Assembly (NCBI RefSeq): GCF_003019275.1
Contig: NZ_CP027848.1
Coordinates: forward strand, 2,031,132 to 2,095,131
DNA: 64,000 nt
Direction: 5' to 3'
From: Staphylococcus muscae
Lineage (GTDB): Bacteria > Bacillota > Bacilli > Staphylococcales > Staphylococcaceae
Shown here one piece after another: positions 9,933 to 19,685 of the stretch. Numbering within the stretch: the stretch's first letter is position 1; every line of letters begins with the position of its first letter. Made by a program: the position numbers and the translations under genes. The notes below the pieces were generated by a model. It did no database searches. It was not told the origin of the DNA and was given only the letters and a program-made list of their open reading frames with translations.

Positions 9933-9998
9933 ATAGAACACAACTACATCTGTACAAAAACCCCCACAGCCGTCTAAAGCAATGTGGGGGTTTTCTTG
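9933..9998 (+). ncRNA. Predicted antitoxin RNA of a Fst/PepA1-like type I system
   Basis: A short RNA of about 65 bases is predicted from the promoter at 9898-9926 to a strong hairpin (AAAACCCCCACA, 9957-9968, and TGTGGGGGTTTT, 9983-9994). Its 5' part carries CATCTGTAC (9947-9955). The same nine bases occur on the plus strand at 10097-10105, so the RNA is complementary to GTACAGATG on the toxin mRNA, which includes the toxin start codon. The RNA is also antisense to the 3' end of the toxin transcript through the shared terminator. Convergent RNAs with a shared terminator and direct repeats are the plan of the enterococcal par/Fst system. Expression is inferred. Confidence 0.6.
9957..9994. terminator. 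Bidirectional terminator shared by toxin mRNA and antitoxin RNA
   Basis: A perfect 12-bp stem, AAAACCCCCACA/TGTGGGGGTTTT, with a 14-base loop. It is followed by T-rich sequence in both directions (TTTTCTT on plus, TTTTTGT on minus). Confidence 0.8.
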
Positions 9999-10003
9999 TG
10001 CTA

Positions 10004-10099
10004 TCATATGCATTTGAATTTATCATACAAATAATTTGCAATGATACCAGTAATGACTGGGCAAATGATAGTTGTTGTTACTACAAATACAACCATCAT
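10004..10099 (-). CDS. Small membrane toxin, Fst/PepA1-like (type I toxin-antitoxin)
   Basis: A 31-residue ORF starting MMVVFVVTTT, with one hydrophobic span, the family-like core IICPVITGII, and a charged tail (YDKFKCI). Known Fst, PepA1 and related peptides share an I-x-x-P-V-I-x-G-like core in a single membrane helix with a short polar C-terminus. AAGGAGG lies 9 bases before the ATG, one of the strongest SDs in the window. The stop is followed on the same strand by a perfect terminator at 9994-9957. The start codon lies inside the nine-base element complementary to the predicted antitoxin RNA. Such peptides insert into and depolarise the membrane. I am confident that it is a gene, and fairly confident of the family from pattern only. 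Confidence 0.72.
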   Translation of the reverse strand: MMVVFVVTTTIICPVITGIIANYLYDKFKCI

Positions 10100-10119
10100 C
10101 TGTACGCACCTCCTTTCAA

Positions 10120-10510
10120 GTGGAAGTGTTATTTTAATATAACGTATAGTCATATATTTGGAAGTGGTTAATTTACAGTTTCAACTATATTTATTGCATA
10201 CTTATTTAAGTGTTTTTACAGAATGTTCATTGCTTTTCATACATTTTTAAACAATTTCTATCAAATAATTAGATATTAAAAATGGTGGAAGAAACACTGT
10301 GAATTATTGAAATATAGTAATGGGATGTAGTTTAGTGTGTGTTTTGCTGTCACTGTTTTGAAATGTGTGTGATATAGAAAACATTAACCCTTTGATTTAG
10401 TTATATGATATGATGAAAAGTACAGTTCAGACGAATTAATAAAGGCGTATCAATGATGTAGAATGAGATAGCTTATTTTTACATCTTGCGTCAGATATTT
10501 TTATCTTTAA
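10120..10510. other. AT-rich spacer before spsB
   Basis: I see no further ORF or strong hairpin here. A weak minus-strand pair, TTAACC and TATACG with 17 bases between, could be the toxin promoter near 10146-10174. TATGAT around 10408 may be part of the spsB promoter, but no good -35 accompanies it. Confidence 0.35.
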
Positions 10511-10522
10511 GAGGTGTCAATA

Positions 10523-11101
10523 GTGAAAAAAGAAACGATAGAATGGATTATTTCGATAGGACTAGCCCTCCTTATCGTTGGATTACTCTATACATTTGTA
10601 ATTAAACCATATAACGTACAAGGGGATTCAATGCATCCTACATTAAAAGACGGAGACCGTTTAATTGTGAATAAAATTGGTAAGACGTTAGGTCATCTGG
10701 ATAATGGGAATGTTATTGTATTCCATGCTGACGAATCAGCAGACTATGTAAAACGTATTATCGGAAAACCCGGTGATCATGTAGAATACAAAAACGATCA
10801 ATTGTATTTAAATGGTAAGAAAGTACATGAACCTTATCTTGACTATAACTTAAAACATAAGTCATACGATGAAATTACTGGACCTGTTAACTCTCAAGAT
10901 TTACAAGGGAGCAATGGAAAATATCAAATACCAAAAGATAAATATTTGGTGTTAGGGGATAATCGTGAAGTTAGCAAAGATAGTCGTACGATTGGCTTGA
11001 TTGATAAAGACCAAATCGTCGGTAAGGTTTCATTAAGATATTGGCCGGTAAGTGAATTCAAAGTCAACTTCAACCCAGATCATACAGAAGAAACACCATA
11101 A
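10523..11101 (+). CDS. spsB: Type I signal peptidase SpsB
   Basis: A 192-residue membrane protease that removes signal peptides from exported proteins. An N-terminal membrane anchor (residues about 7-28) is followed by the catalytic Ser36 in GDSMHPT and Lys77 in DYVKRIIGKPGD, then the GDNREVSKDSR box. The frame is open from a GTG at 10514, but that codon lies within the SD (AAGAGGTG). The GTG at 10523 gives the expected MKKETIEW start and 6-base spacing. In S. aureus an inactive paralogue, spsA, precedes spsB; none is present here, and the toxin-antitoxin locus occupies the interval. It also provides the processing enzyme for the secreted GlpQ and phosphatase of this window. Confidence 0.95.
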   Translation: MKKETIEWIISIGLALLIVGLLYTFVIKPYNVQGDSMHPTLKDGDRLIVNKIGKTLGHLDNGNVIVFHADESADYVKRIIGKPGDHVEYKNDQLYLNGKKVHEPYLDYNLKHKSYDEITGPVNSQDLQGSNGKYQIPKDKYLVLGDNREVSKDSRTIGLIDKDQIVGKVSLRYWPVSEFKVNFNPDHTEETP

Positions 11102-11111
11102 TATGAATATC

Positions 11112-11152
11112 AGTCTAGTGAGTAGTAGATGCTACTTGCTAGACTTTTTTTG
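11112..11152 (+). terminator. Terminator after spsB
   Basis: AGTCTAGTGAGTAG pairs with CTACTTGCTAGACT (one internal mismatch region), followed by a run of seven Ts. It lies 10 bases after the spsB stop. Confidence 0.82.
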
Positions 11153-11253
11153 ACAGTTTATTTCAGCACAATAAATATAAATAAAACATTTTAGTTATTT
11201 TTATGAAGCATATATAATGGAAATAACGCTATTCAACAGTGAGGGGGAGTTGT

Positions 11254-14200
11254 ATGTTTCGCGCTTATATAGGAAAAGCAGGCACTGGTAAGAGTACAGC
11301 GATGATGAATGAGATTAAACATAAGATACAAGAAGCACCTTTAGGAGATCCGATTGTCGTTGTAACACCGATGCAAGGAACGTATTTATATGAACAAGCT
11401 TTTGTCAGTGATTCATCATTACAAGGTAGTTTGCGAGCGGAAGTGCTACACTTCGACAGGCTCAGTCATCGTGTGTTTCAAGAAGTAGGGGGTGTACATG
11501 AAACACGTCTATCAACTTCATCAATTGAAATGATGATTTATCATATTTTAGAAGATGTTCGCACAAAGCTGAAGCTGTATCAATCACAAGTGAAGTATTT
11601 AGGGTTTAGTACAAAAGTACGTGAACAAATTCAAGATTTTGAAAAATATGCAGTGACACCAGAAGTGGTTGTGAACAGTGCAAAAAACACACAATTATCT
11701 AAAAGAACACAAGATAAGTTACATGATATGGGATTGGTTTATGAAACTTTGCAAGCACGTATGGGCTCTGATTATCTAACGGGAGAAGGTTTGATGCAGC
11801 GCTTCATATCGGTGATTCCGAAGTCTGAGTGGCTCTGTAAAGCAGATATATATATCGATGGGTTTCACAACTTTTCGACACAAGAATATCAAGTGATAGA
11901 AGTACTCGTACAACATGCGAAATCCGTTACAGTCTTGCTAACAACAAATGGAGATATGGATCCATTAAGTATGTTTCGTAAGCCGTCGGAATCACTCACA
12001 CATCTTCACGAAATTGCAGAAAATCTAAATGAAACGTTAGAGATTAAACATTTTAATGATGTGTATCGTTTTAAACAGATAAGTATAAAAGTGTTAGCAT
12101 CAGAGTTCGATGCTTTACAACCAACACCGACACAGTCGGATGATGGTGCAGTGAGAATATTCGAAGCGACATCAACACGTGAAGAAGTGAATGAAGTTGC
12201 ACGACAAATTTTGGCAGATGTCAGAGATAATCGATATCGGTATCATGATATTGCTGTTTTATATCGTGATCCACATTACGCATATTTATTAGAATCAATT
12301 TTTGCACAGTACGATATTCCATATAACATAGATGTGAAGCGTTCAATGGCACATCATCCGATTATGGAAATGTTTGTTAGTATGATTGAATCTTTAAAAA
12401 CAGGCTGGAAATTTGAACCGATGATGCGCTTGTTTAAAACAAATGTACTCACACAAAACATTGAAAACAGTCGTTACTTAATAGATTTACTGGAAAACTA
12501 TGCGCTGGAACGTGGGATTCAGGGGGCAAATTGGTTTGACGACAGCAAATTCCAACTTGATAGCTTTAAAAAAATGGGGATTAAACGTCATCGTACACGA
12601 ACTGAAGACGAAGAAGAAACATTTCGACGTGTCATATCTATGAAGGATTCGGTGTTACAAAAGCTTGAACGATTAGGAAACAAGCTAAAAGAAGGCAAAC
12701 ATGCAGTTGATTATGCGACAGCGTTATATGGAGTGTTGGAATCATTTGAACTACCGTCTCAACTTATGAGTTACCGCGATGCATTAGAATCGAATGAGAA
12801 ACATGAAAAAGCGGAAGAATTAGACCAAATCTGGAAAGGATTTATTCGCATATTAGATGAAATTGTTTCAGTGTTTGGACAAAAAGAAATGACCTATACA
12901 CATTTTCTAGAATTACTAGATGTTGGTTTAAAAGGTTTAGAATTTTCAATGATTCCACAAACAATGGATCAAGTGACAATTGGTTCTATGGATTTAGCAA
13001 AAGTTGATAATAAATGTCATGTTTATTTAATCGGTATGAATGATGGTGTGCTACCACAACCTATCAGTGGAAAGAGCTTGATGTCTGATGAAGAGAAAAA
13101 GCAATTCGAAGCACATACAGGTATGCAGTTAAGCCCAACAGCAGATATTTTACAAATGGATGAAGCCTTTGTTGGATATTTTGCAATGACACGTGCGTGT
13201 GAACGATTGACGATGACATATAGTTTAATGGATAGTAGTGGATCAGAAAAAGAAGGCAGTCCTTATTTAAATGATGTAAAAAATATTTTACCATCAGTAG
13301 AAATTCAAAATATTGCACAACGCAACGGAGAAGAAGCAATGCGCCGTATCGTTCATCCACACCAAACGAAAGTTCATTTATTTGAATCACTCCGCACGTG
13401 GATAGATGGGCAACCGGTTTCAGACACATGGTTTACAGCATATGAAGTAATGTCAAAAGTCCCGTCGTTGCAGACAGGCATGACACACTTAACGACAGCG
13501 CTAGATTATCGTAATGAAACGATGCAATTAGATCAAGATTTAACATTTGCATTGTATGGAAAAACAATTAACGCAAGTGTGTCACGTTTTGAAGGTTACA
13601 ACAATTGTCCGTTTAAACACTATGTATCACACGGCTTGAAATTGAATGAGCGCACAAAGTATGAGTTGCAGAATTTTGAACTTGGAACGATATTCCATGA
13701 TGTTTTACGATATATTGCAGAACAAATTGAGGGTAGTTTCCAAACATTAACATCCGACGAGATTCAAAATTTAACAAAACAAGCGCTAAATGAATATTTA
13801 CCAAAAGTACAGTTTAATCTTCTAAATGCTACGTCATACTATCAGTATCTATCACAACGGATTGGTGAAATTGTTCAAACAACACTTGAAGCTTTACGTT
13901 ATCAAGCAGAGTATTCCAAGTTCCGGCCGATTGCATTTGAAAAATCTTTTCGAAAGAAGCCACACTCTGATGAAGAGTTAATTGCGTCAACTCTGACAAC
14001 AACACAAGGCGTGCCGATTAATATACGTGGGCAAATCGATCGAATTGATGCTTACCATAATCATGGTAAAAGTTTCATTAATATTATTGATTATAAATCT
14101 TCTGAATCAAGTTCAGAGCTGGACTTGGTAAAAGTGTATTACGGATTACAAATGCAAATGATGACATATATGGATATTGCATTACAAAATAAAGTGCGCT

Positions 14201-14724
14201 TAGGATTGAAAGATGATGTAAAACCGGGTGGCTTTTTATATATGCATGTGCATAAATTCAAAGATAAGAAACGGGCATGGGATAAAGTAAATCCAGACGA
14301 TTATGAAGCTAAATTTTTGAAATCATATAAACTGAATGGTTTCTTAAATAGTGATCCAGATGTGATAGAAGGCTATGACCGTCGCTTAGAAAACGGAGTA
14401 GGTTCAGATATTGTTCCCGTAGCACTCACTAAAAAAGGTGATTTTAATAAAAGAGACAGCAAAGTTATCGATGAAGAAATGATATACAAACTGATAGAGC
14501 GAAACAAAGAAAACTTTGTGTATACTGCTTCACAAATTATGGATGGGCATACTGAAGTAGCCCCGTTGAAGTATAAAGATGTTCTACCATGCAGTTATTG
14601 TCAATACAAATCAGTATGTCATGTGGATAGCTTGATTGATAGTGCGAAATATCGTCAAGTGGATGAAAAGATTAAACCATTAGATATTCTTGCGTCAAGT
14701 GAGGAAGGGGAGGAGACACGATGA
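11254..14724 (+). CDS. addB: ATP-dependent helicase/nuclease subunit B (RexB/AddB)
   Basis: A 1156-residue subunit of the AddAB (RexAB) double-strand-break processing enzyme. It carries an N-terminal Walker A (GKAGTGKST, residues 7-15), degenerate helicase domains, and a C-terminal RecB-type nuclease domain (GTIFHDVLR, RGQIDRID, IIDYKSS). Cys in NCPFKHY and the C-terminal CSYCQYKSVC form the expected four-Cys iron-sulfur site. The ATG at 11254 follows GAGGGGGAG; the frame extends 5 codons upstream without reason to use them. It overlaps addA by four bases (ATGA), the usual coupled arrangement. It acts at DNA ends in recombinational repair. Confidence 0.95.
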   Translation: MFRAYIGKAGTGKSTAMMNEIKHKIQEAPLGDPIVVVTPMQGTYLYEQAFVSDSSLQGSLRAEVLHFDRLSHRVFQEVGGVHETRLSTSSIEMMIYHILEDVRTKLKLYQSQVKYLGFSTKVREQIQDFEKYAVTPEVVVNSAKNTQLSKRTQDKLHDMGLVYETLQARMGSDYLTGEGLMQRFISVIPKSEWLCKADIYIDGFHNFSTQEYQVIEVLVQHAKSVTVLLTTNGDMDPLSMFRKPSESLTHLHEIAENLNETLEIKHFNDVYRFKQISIKVLASEFDALQPTPTQSDDGAVRIFEATSTREEVNEVARQILADVRDNRYRYHDIAVLYRDPHYAYLLESIFAQYDIPYNIDVKRSMAHHPIMEMFVSMIESLKTGWKFEPMMRLFKTNVLTQNIENSRYLIDLLENYALERGIQGANWFDDSKFQLDSFKKMGIKRHRTRTEDEEETFRRVISMKDSVLQKLERLGNKLKEGKHAVDYATALYGVLESFELPSQLMSYRDALESNEKHEKAEELDQIWKGFIRILDEIVSVFGQKEMTYTHFLELLDVGLKGLEFSMIPQTMDQVTIGSMDLAKVDNKCHVYLIGMNDGVLPQPISGKSLMSDEEKKQFEAHTGMQLSPTADILQMDEAFVGYFAMTRACERLTMTYSLMDSSGSEKEGSPYLNDVKNILPSVEIQNIAQRNGEEAMRRIVHPHQTKVHLFESLRTWIDGQPVSDTWFTAYEVMSKVPSLQTGMTHLTTALDYRNETMQLDQDLTFALYGKTINASVSRFEGYNNCPFKHYVSHGLKLNERTKYELQNFELGTIFHDVLRYIAEQIEGSFQTLTSDEIQNLTKQALNEYLPKVQFNLLNATSYYQYLSQRIGEIVQTTLEALRYQAEYSKFRPIAFEKSFRKKPHSDEELIASTLTTTQGVPINIRGQIDRIDAYHNHGKSFINIIDYKSSESSSELDLVKVYYGLQMQMMTYMDIALQNKVRLGLKDDVKPGGFLYMHVHKFKDKKRAWDKVNPDDYEAKFLKSYKLNGFLNSDPDVIEGYDRRLENGVGSDIVPVALTKKGDFNKRDSKVIDEEMIYKLIERNKENFVYTASQIMDGHTEVAPLKYKDVLPCSYCQYKSVCHVDSLIDSAKYRQVDEKIKPLDILASSEEGEETR

Positions 14725-17700
14725 TTCCAACAAAGCCAAAAGATGTACAGTGGACGGATGCGCAATGGGAAAGTATTTATGCTAAAGACCAAGATATTCT
14801 AGTAGCAGCTGCAGCTGGATCTGGGAAAACTGCGGTCTTAGTCGAGCGAATCATTCAACGTATATTACGAGATGATATCGATGTTGATCGCCTACTGGTT
14901 GTAACTTTTACGAATGCAAGTGCACGAGAAATGAGACATCGTATTGAAGCAAGTATTCAAAAGGCTTCAATAGAGAATCCGACGAATCAACATTTGAAAA
15001 ATCAGCGTGCTAAAATTCACCAAGCACATATATCAACATTGCATAGTTTTTGTTTGAAGTTGATTCAACAGCATTATGATCAAATTGAATTGGACCCAAA
15101 CTTCCGAACTGCAAGTGAAGTAGAAAATGTATTGTTGCTCAATCAAGCGATTGATGACGTATTTGAGGATCATTATAAACGTTTGGATCCTCAGTTTATT
15201 ACATTGACAGAGCATTTATCATCAGATAGAAGTGATGAAAGCTTGAGAGAGATTGTTAAAAAGATGTATTACTTTAGTATTGCCAATCCACAACCCTTTG
15301 TGTGGTTAAATGCTTTAGACAAACCGTATCGTGATAATAATGCACAACAACATTATATTGAGATATTAGATGAATATATTCAATTATATCTAGAAGCAGC
15401 ACAAGATACTTTGGATCAGTTGTATGAACAATTGGAATTGATAGGTTTTTGTGAGGAACATATTGATCTGATCAATAAACATCGTGACTTTTTCCGTCAA
15501 CTTTTGTCTGAAGCTATCATTGATCAAGACAAAATCAGATCATTTAAGTACGGAAGAATGCCTAACAGACCCGCTGAAGTGAAAGAAGATCCACAGCTTG
15601 CAGATGCTTATAAATTTTTCGAAAAAACATTCAAACGTTATAAATCATATGTAGAGAGAGTTAAACAGTTTGTTGGACGTGATCGTCAAACGTTACAACA
15701 AGAATTGACAGACTTAGCACCACGTGTTGCATACCTTGCAGAGTTGACGAAAGATGTCATACAAAAGTTTGAATTGGAAAAGCGTGCACGTAATATTGTT
15801 GATTTTGCCGATTATGAACATATGGCATTGCGTATTTTATTAAATGAAGATGGCACGCCTTCTGAAATTGCGGACGCATATCGTGAGCAATTTGATGAAA
15901 TATTAGTTGATGAATATCAAGATACGAACCGTGTACAAGAGGCGATTATTTCAAGTATTAAGCGTGGCAATGAGTCGAATGGTAACTTGTTTATGGTTGG
16001 TGATGTGAAGCAATCGATTTATAAATTCCGTCAAGCCGATCCCAGCCTTTTTATTGAGAAGTATGAGCGATTTAATCAACCTGAACAATCGAGTGGGAAG
16101 CGCATTGATTTGTCTCAAAACTTCCGTTCTCGTAAAGAAGTATTAGCAACGACAAACTATTTATTCAAACATATGATGGACCCAGCAATCGGTGAAATAG
16201 ATTACGATGAAGCGGCGAGTTTATATGATGGTGCATCATTTGATGATATGACACATCCTGTTCATTTAACAACTTTACTGAAAGATAGTTCGCTTGATTT
16301 GAATAAAGGTGAACAAGAGGCAGCGCTCATTGCGCAACAAGTAGAGAGAATTCTTGAAACACAAAAAGTATATGATTTTGATTCAAAAGATTATCGTCCA
16401 GCGACTTATAAAGATATCGTCGTTTTAGAATCAAACACGTCTAATCTCAGAAACATTCAACAAGTGTTCAAAGATAGAAACATTCCATTTTATGCGAAAA
16501 GTAAAGATGGTTATTTTGAACAAACAGAAGTACGCTTGATGTTGTCATTTTTAAGAACGATAGACAATCCGTTACAAGATATTTATCTTGTCGGGTTAAT
16601 GCGTTCAGTGATTTATCAATTTACTGAAGCTGAGTTAGCACAGATTCGAGTTGTTGCACCAAATGAAGATTATTTCTATCAAACAATGCAACAATATTTG
16701 GAAGCAGATGATGTATCATCTGAATTGCAACAAAAGGTGAGACGCTTTTTACAAGATTTAAATGTTTATCGCCGTTACAGTCAATCGCATCCTGTCTATC
16801 AATTGATTGATAAACTCTTTAATGATCATTATATTCCACAATATTTTAGTGGTTTAGTCGGTGGAGAAGGTCGCCGTGCAAACTTACATGGTCTATTCAA
16901 TAAGGCGATTGAGTTTGATAATTCAAGCTATCGTGGGTTGTTTCAATTTATTCGCTTCATTGATGAAATGATAGACCGCGATCAAGATTTTGGAGAAGAA
17001 AATGTGATTGGTCCAAATGATGATGTGGTGAGATGGATGACAGTACACAGCAGTAAAGGTTTAGAATTTCCATTTGTCATCTATTCAGGACTTAGTAGAG
17101 AATTCAATAAGACAGATTTGCAAAAACCCGTCATGTTGAATCAATATGAAGGTTTAGGTCTTCAATACTATGATACAGAGCATAGTCTGTTCTATCCATC
17201 ATTAATATCGATGAGTATTGAATTAATCAATCAGAAGGAACTTATTTCGGAAAGAATGCGTTTAATCTATGTAGCGTTAACTCGTGCAAAAGAACAGTTA
17301 TATCTAATTGGAACAGTGGATGATACAGATGTATTAGAGCAATTGACAGCTTGGTCAGTGACTGACAATCGACTTGGAACGATTCAACGTTTTACAGCGA
17401 AAAGTGCTTTTGAACTCATATACAGTGTACTGAGTAAGCATAAGGCAACACATTTATTACCAAAACAACGATTTTCCCAAACAATCGATGAGTTACCGAA
17501 TTATCTACAACCAACTGTCAAGATTCAGCATGTGGAAGCGCAAGATATTATCTCAATAGATGATGAGATATCTGATGCCAAAACACCATCTGTGACATTG
17601 TTAAATGAACGTCTGAAAAATGCAGATATGACATCAAAAGAAGCGGAAGAGATAAAAGAACGATTGTTGTTTGAATATCCACATCAAGTAGCTGTGACAC

Positions 17701-18356
17701 ATCCGTCAAAACAATCTGTTTCTGAACTGAAACGTCAATTAGAAACGGAACAAGCAGATACGAATTATGAACGTGTCCGTCAATATCGTCTTGGCGCTGT
17801 CACATATGAACGTCCTATTTTTATGCAGGAGCAACAGCGAAATGCTGCTGAAGTAGGAACGTTAATGCATACGGTGATGCAGCATTTGCCGTTTAAGGAA
17901 GAGCGACTGACAGAGCCAGAATTGTATGCTTACATTGATCGGTTAGTGGCACAAGCAATTATTGATGAAGAAGCAATTCAAGATATTAATATTGAAGAAG
18001 TGAAGCGATTTGTAGATAGTGACTTGTACTTGCGAATAGCGAAAAGTGATTCGATTTATCGTGAGTTACCATTTATCGTGAATCAAAATGCTGTTGAGTC
18101 AAAAGACAGAGAAGATGCGATTATTCAAGGGATGATTGATCTTGTTTTTGAAGAAGACGGTCATTATTATTTCGTTGACTATAAAACAGATGTTTTCGTT
18201 CGACGAAGAGGCATGACGGATGAAGAACTCGGTCTGCAATTGAAAGAGAAGTATCGCATTCAAATGAAATATTATCAACAAGCGTTAGAAGTGATATTAA
18301 AGCAAAAAGTATCCGGTTCGTTATATTTCTTTAAATTTGGTGAGATTACAATTTAA
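14721..18356 (+). CDS. addA: ATP-dependent helicase/nuclease subunit A (RexA/AddA)
   Basis: A 1211-residue UvrD-family helicase plus nuclease. Walker A (AAAGSGKT) is at residues about 30-37, Walker B (DEYQDT) near residue 396, motif IV-VI elements (VGDVKQSIYKFRQADP; VHSSKGLEFP; RLIYVALTRAKEQL) follow, and a C-terminal nuclease block is visible (MIDLVFEEDGHYYFVDYKTD). With AddB it unwinds and degrades DNA ends until a Chi site and then loads RecA. The start overlaps the addB stop by 4 bases with GGGGAGGAG just upstream. The length is close to that of S. aureus RexA. No intact terminator directly follows; a new promoter serves the next gene. Confidence 0.96.
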   Translation: MIPTKPKDVQWTDAQWESIYAKDQDILVAAAAGSGKTAVLVERIIQRILRDDIDVDRLLVVTFTNASAREMRHRIEASIQKASIENPTNQHLKNQRAKIHQAHISTLHSFCLKLIQQHYDQIELDPNFRTASEVENVLLLNQAIDDVFEDHYKRLDPQFITLTEHLSSDRSDESLREIVKKMYYFSIANPQPFVWLNALDKPYRDNNAQQHYIEILDEYIQLYLEAAQDTLDQLYEQLELIGFCEEHIDLINKHRDFFRQLLSEAIIDQDKIRSFKYGRMPNRPAEVKEDPQLADAYKFFEKTFKRYKSYVERVKQFVGRDRQTLQQELTDLAPRVAYLAELTKDVIQKFELEKRARNIVDFADYEHMALRILLNEDGTPSEIADAYREQFDEILVDEYQDTNRVQEAIISSIKRGNESNGNLFMVGDVKQSIYKFRQADPSLFIEKYERFNQPEQSSGKRIDLSQNFRSRKEVLATTNYLFKHMMDPAIGEIDYDEAASLYDGASFDDMTHPVHLTTLLKDSSLDLNKGEQEAALIAQQVERILETQKVYDFDSKDYRPATYKDIVVLESNTSNLRNIQQVFKDRNIPFYAKSKDGYFEQTEVRLMLSFLRTIDNPLQDIYLVGLMRSVIYQFTEAELAQIRVVAPNEDYFYQTMQQYLEADDVSSELQQKVRRFLQDLNVYRRYSQSHPVYQLIDKLFNDHYIPQYFSGLVGGEGRRANLHGLFNKAIEFDNSSYRGLFQFIRFIDEMIDRDQDFGEENVIGPNDDVVRWMTVHSSKGLEFPFVIYSGLSREFNKTDLQKPVMLNQYEGLGLQYYDTEHSLFYPSLISMSIELINQKELISERMRLIYVALTRAKEQLYLIGTVDDTDVLEQLTAWSVTDNRLGTIQRFTAKSAFELIYSVLSKHKATHLLPKQRFSQTIDELPNYLQPTVKIQHVEAQDIISIDDEISDAKTPSVTLLNERLKNADMTSKEAEEIKERLLFEYPHQVAVTHPSKQSVSELKRQLETEQADTNYERVRQYRLGAVTYERPIFMQEQQRNAAEVGTLMHTVMQHLPFKEERLTEPELYAYIDRLVAQAIIDEEAIQDINIEEVKRFVDSDLYLRIAKSDSIYRELPFIVNQNAVESKDREDAIIQGMIDLVFEEDGHYYFVDYKTDVFVRRRGMTDEELGLQLKEKYRIQMKYYQQALEVILKQKVSGSLYFFKFGEITI

Positions 18357-18375
18357 ATCAGAGAATGATAAAAAT

Positions 18376-18405
18376 TTGTGATTTATCTAAAATTTTCGTT
18401 ATAAT
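18376..18405 (+). promoter_or_regulatory. Predicted promoter of the FAH-family gene
   Basis: TTGTGA, 18 bases, TATAAT, lying 33 bases before the start codon. Confidence 0.55.
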
Positions 18406-18438
18406 GGCTATAAGATATACGTTAGGAGCTGATAGTGA

Positions 18439-19341
18439 ATGAAATTCTTATCATTCAAACACAATGATGAAACATCATACGGTGTTAAAGTTAAGCGAGA
18501 AGAAGCGGCTTGGGATTTACGAAAAGTATTTGCTGATTTTGGCGAAGCAGAATTCCAACCGAAAACATTGTTAGAAGGATTGCAACACAATCAAACATTA
18601 GAATTTCAAGAGCAAGTAAGAAAGGCAGTTGTAGCAGCAGAAGAAAGTGGCAACTCAGCTGACTATAAAGTGCAATATACAGATATTGAATTTTTACCGC
18701 CAGTCACACCACCAAATAATGTGATTGCATTTGGTCGTAACTACAAAGCACATGCTGAAGAGTTAAATCATGGTGTTGATCGCTTATATGTTTTTACAAA
18801 AGCGGCATCTTCATTAACAGGTGATGAAGCAACAATTCCAAATCACAAAGATATTACAGATGAATTAGATTATGAAGGTGAGTTAGGCGTTGTAATTGGT
18901 AAATCAGGTGAGAAGATTCCTAAAGGCTTAGCGCTTGACTATGTATATGGTTACACAATCATCAATGATATTACAGACCGTGCAGCACAAAAAGGACACG
19001 ATCAAGCATTCTTGTCTAAAAGTTTAACAGGTGGCTGCCCAATGGGACCTTATATCGTTACAAAAGATGAATTACCAACACCTGAAAATGTAAATATCGT
19101 AACAAAGGTAAATAACGAAATTCGTCAAGACGGTAATACGTCACAAATGGTCTTAAAAATTGACGAATTAATTGAAGAAATTTCAAAATATGTTGCATTA
19201 CATCCAGGTGACATTATTGCGACAGGTACACCAGCTGGCGTAGGTGCAGGTATGAATCCACCGAAGTTCTTACAACCGGGAGACGAAGTAAAAGTAACAA
19301 TCGATAATATCGGTACATTAACGACATTTATCGAAGACTAA
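18439..19341 (+). CDS. Fumarylacetoacetate hydrolase family protein
   Basis: A 300-residue FAH-domain protein. The C-terminal two thirds carry the fold's metal-binding pattern ([12 protein letters not shown], then ITDRAAQ and [11 protein letters not shown]) and the closing [12 protein letters not shown] box. Members hydrolyse or decarboxylate acylpyruvates, oxaloacetate or related diketo acids; the substrate cannot be read from sequence. The RBS AGGAG lies 9 bases before the ATG. It follows addA in the same place as in S. aureus and has its own promoter and terminator. Confidence 0.88.
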   Translation: MKFLSFKHNDETSYGVKVKREEAAWDLRKVFADFGEAEFQPKTLLEGLQHNQTLEFQEQVRKAVVAAEESGNSADYKVQYTDIEFLPPVTPPNNVIAFGRNYKAHAEELNHGVDRLYVFTKAASSLTGDEATIPNHKDITDELDYEGELGVVIGKSGEKIPKGLALDYVYGYTIINDITDRAAQKGHDQAFLSKSLTGGCPMGPYIVTKDELPTPENVNIVTKVNNEIRQDGNTSQMVLKIDELIEEISKYVALHPGDIIATGTPAGVGAGMNPPKFLQPGDEVKVTIDNIGTLTTFIED

Positions 19342-19354
19342 TATACTTGTTTAT

Positions 19355-19388
19355 AAAAATAGGGCAAAGGGATTTTGCCCTATTTTTT
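19355..19388 (+). terminator. Terminator after the FAH-family gene
   Basis: AAAATAGGGCAAA and TTTGCCCTATTTT around a 4-5 base loop, ending in TTTTTT. It starts 13 bases after the stop. Confidence 0.88.
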
Positions 19389-19413
19389 GTACCACAAAAG
19401 AAGGGCTGATTAT

Positions 19414-19575
19414 ATGTTGTATATCAAATACAAAGGTTTATTTTTGGTTGGTATTCTACTATTTATTGCAATGTTTTATTTCAAAGTTGGATTGGGAGAT
19501 TCTATCTTTAGACCATTAGGATATCTGGCAGCAGGGTTAATCATAGGGCGTGCTTTAGCATATAAAGAAAAGTAA
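19414..19575 (+). CDS. Small membrane protein, two predicted helices
   Basis: A 53-residue ORF beginning MLYIKYKGLFLVGILLFIA, with two hydrophobic stretches (about residues 8-23 and 32-45) and a basic tail (RALAYKEK). The ATG at 19414 is chosen over an upstream extension, because the upstream codons are part of the preceding terminator. The RBS (AAGAAGGG) is weak and 11 or more bases away. A small gene occupies this position in other staphylococci. The function is unknown, and I recognise no family. Confidence 0.6.
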   Translation: MLYIKYKGLFLVGILLFIAMFYFKVGLGDSIFRPLGYLAAGLIIGRALAYKEK

Positions 19576-19685
19576 ATGAATTTGTTAAATTCTTAATAAA
19601 TCATCATATTTCAAGCATTCCGATGTTTGTCGTAAAAAGGATATGTTATGATATCTAAGTCGATTTATAATAGGAGGATATATTT

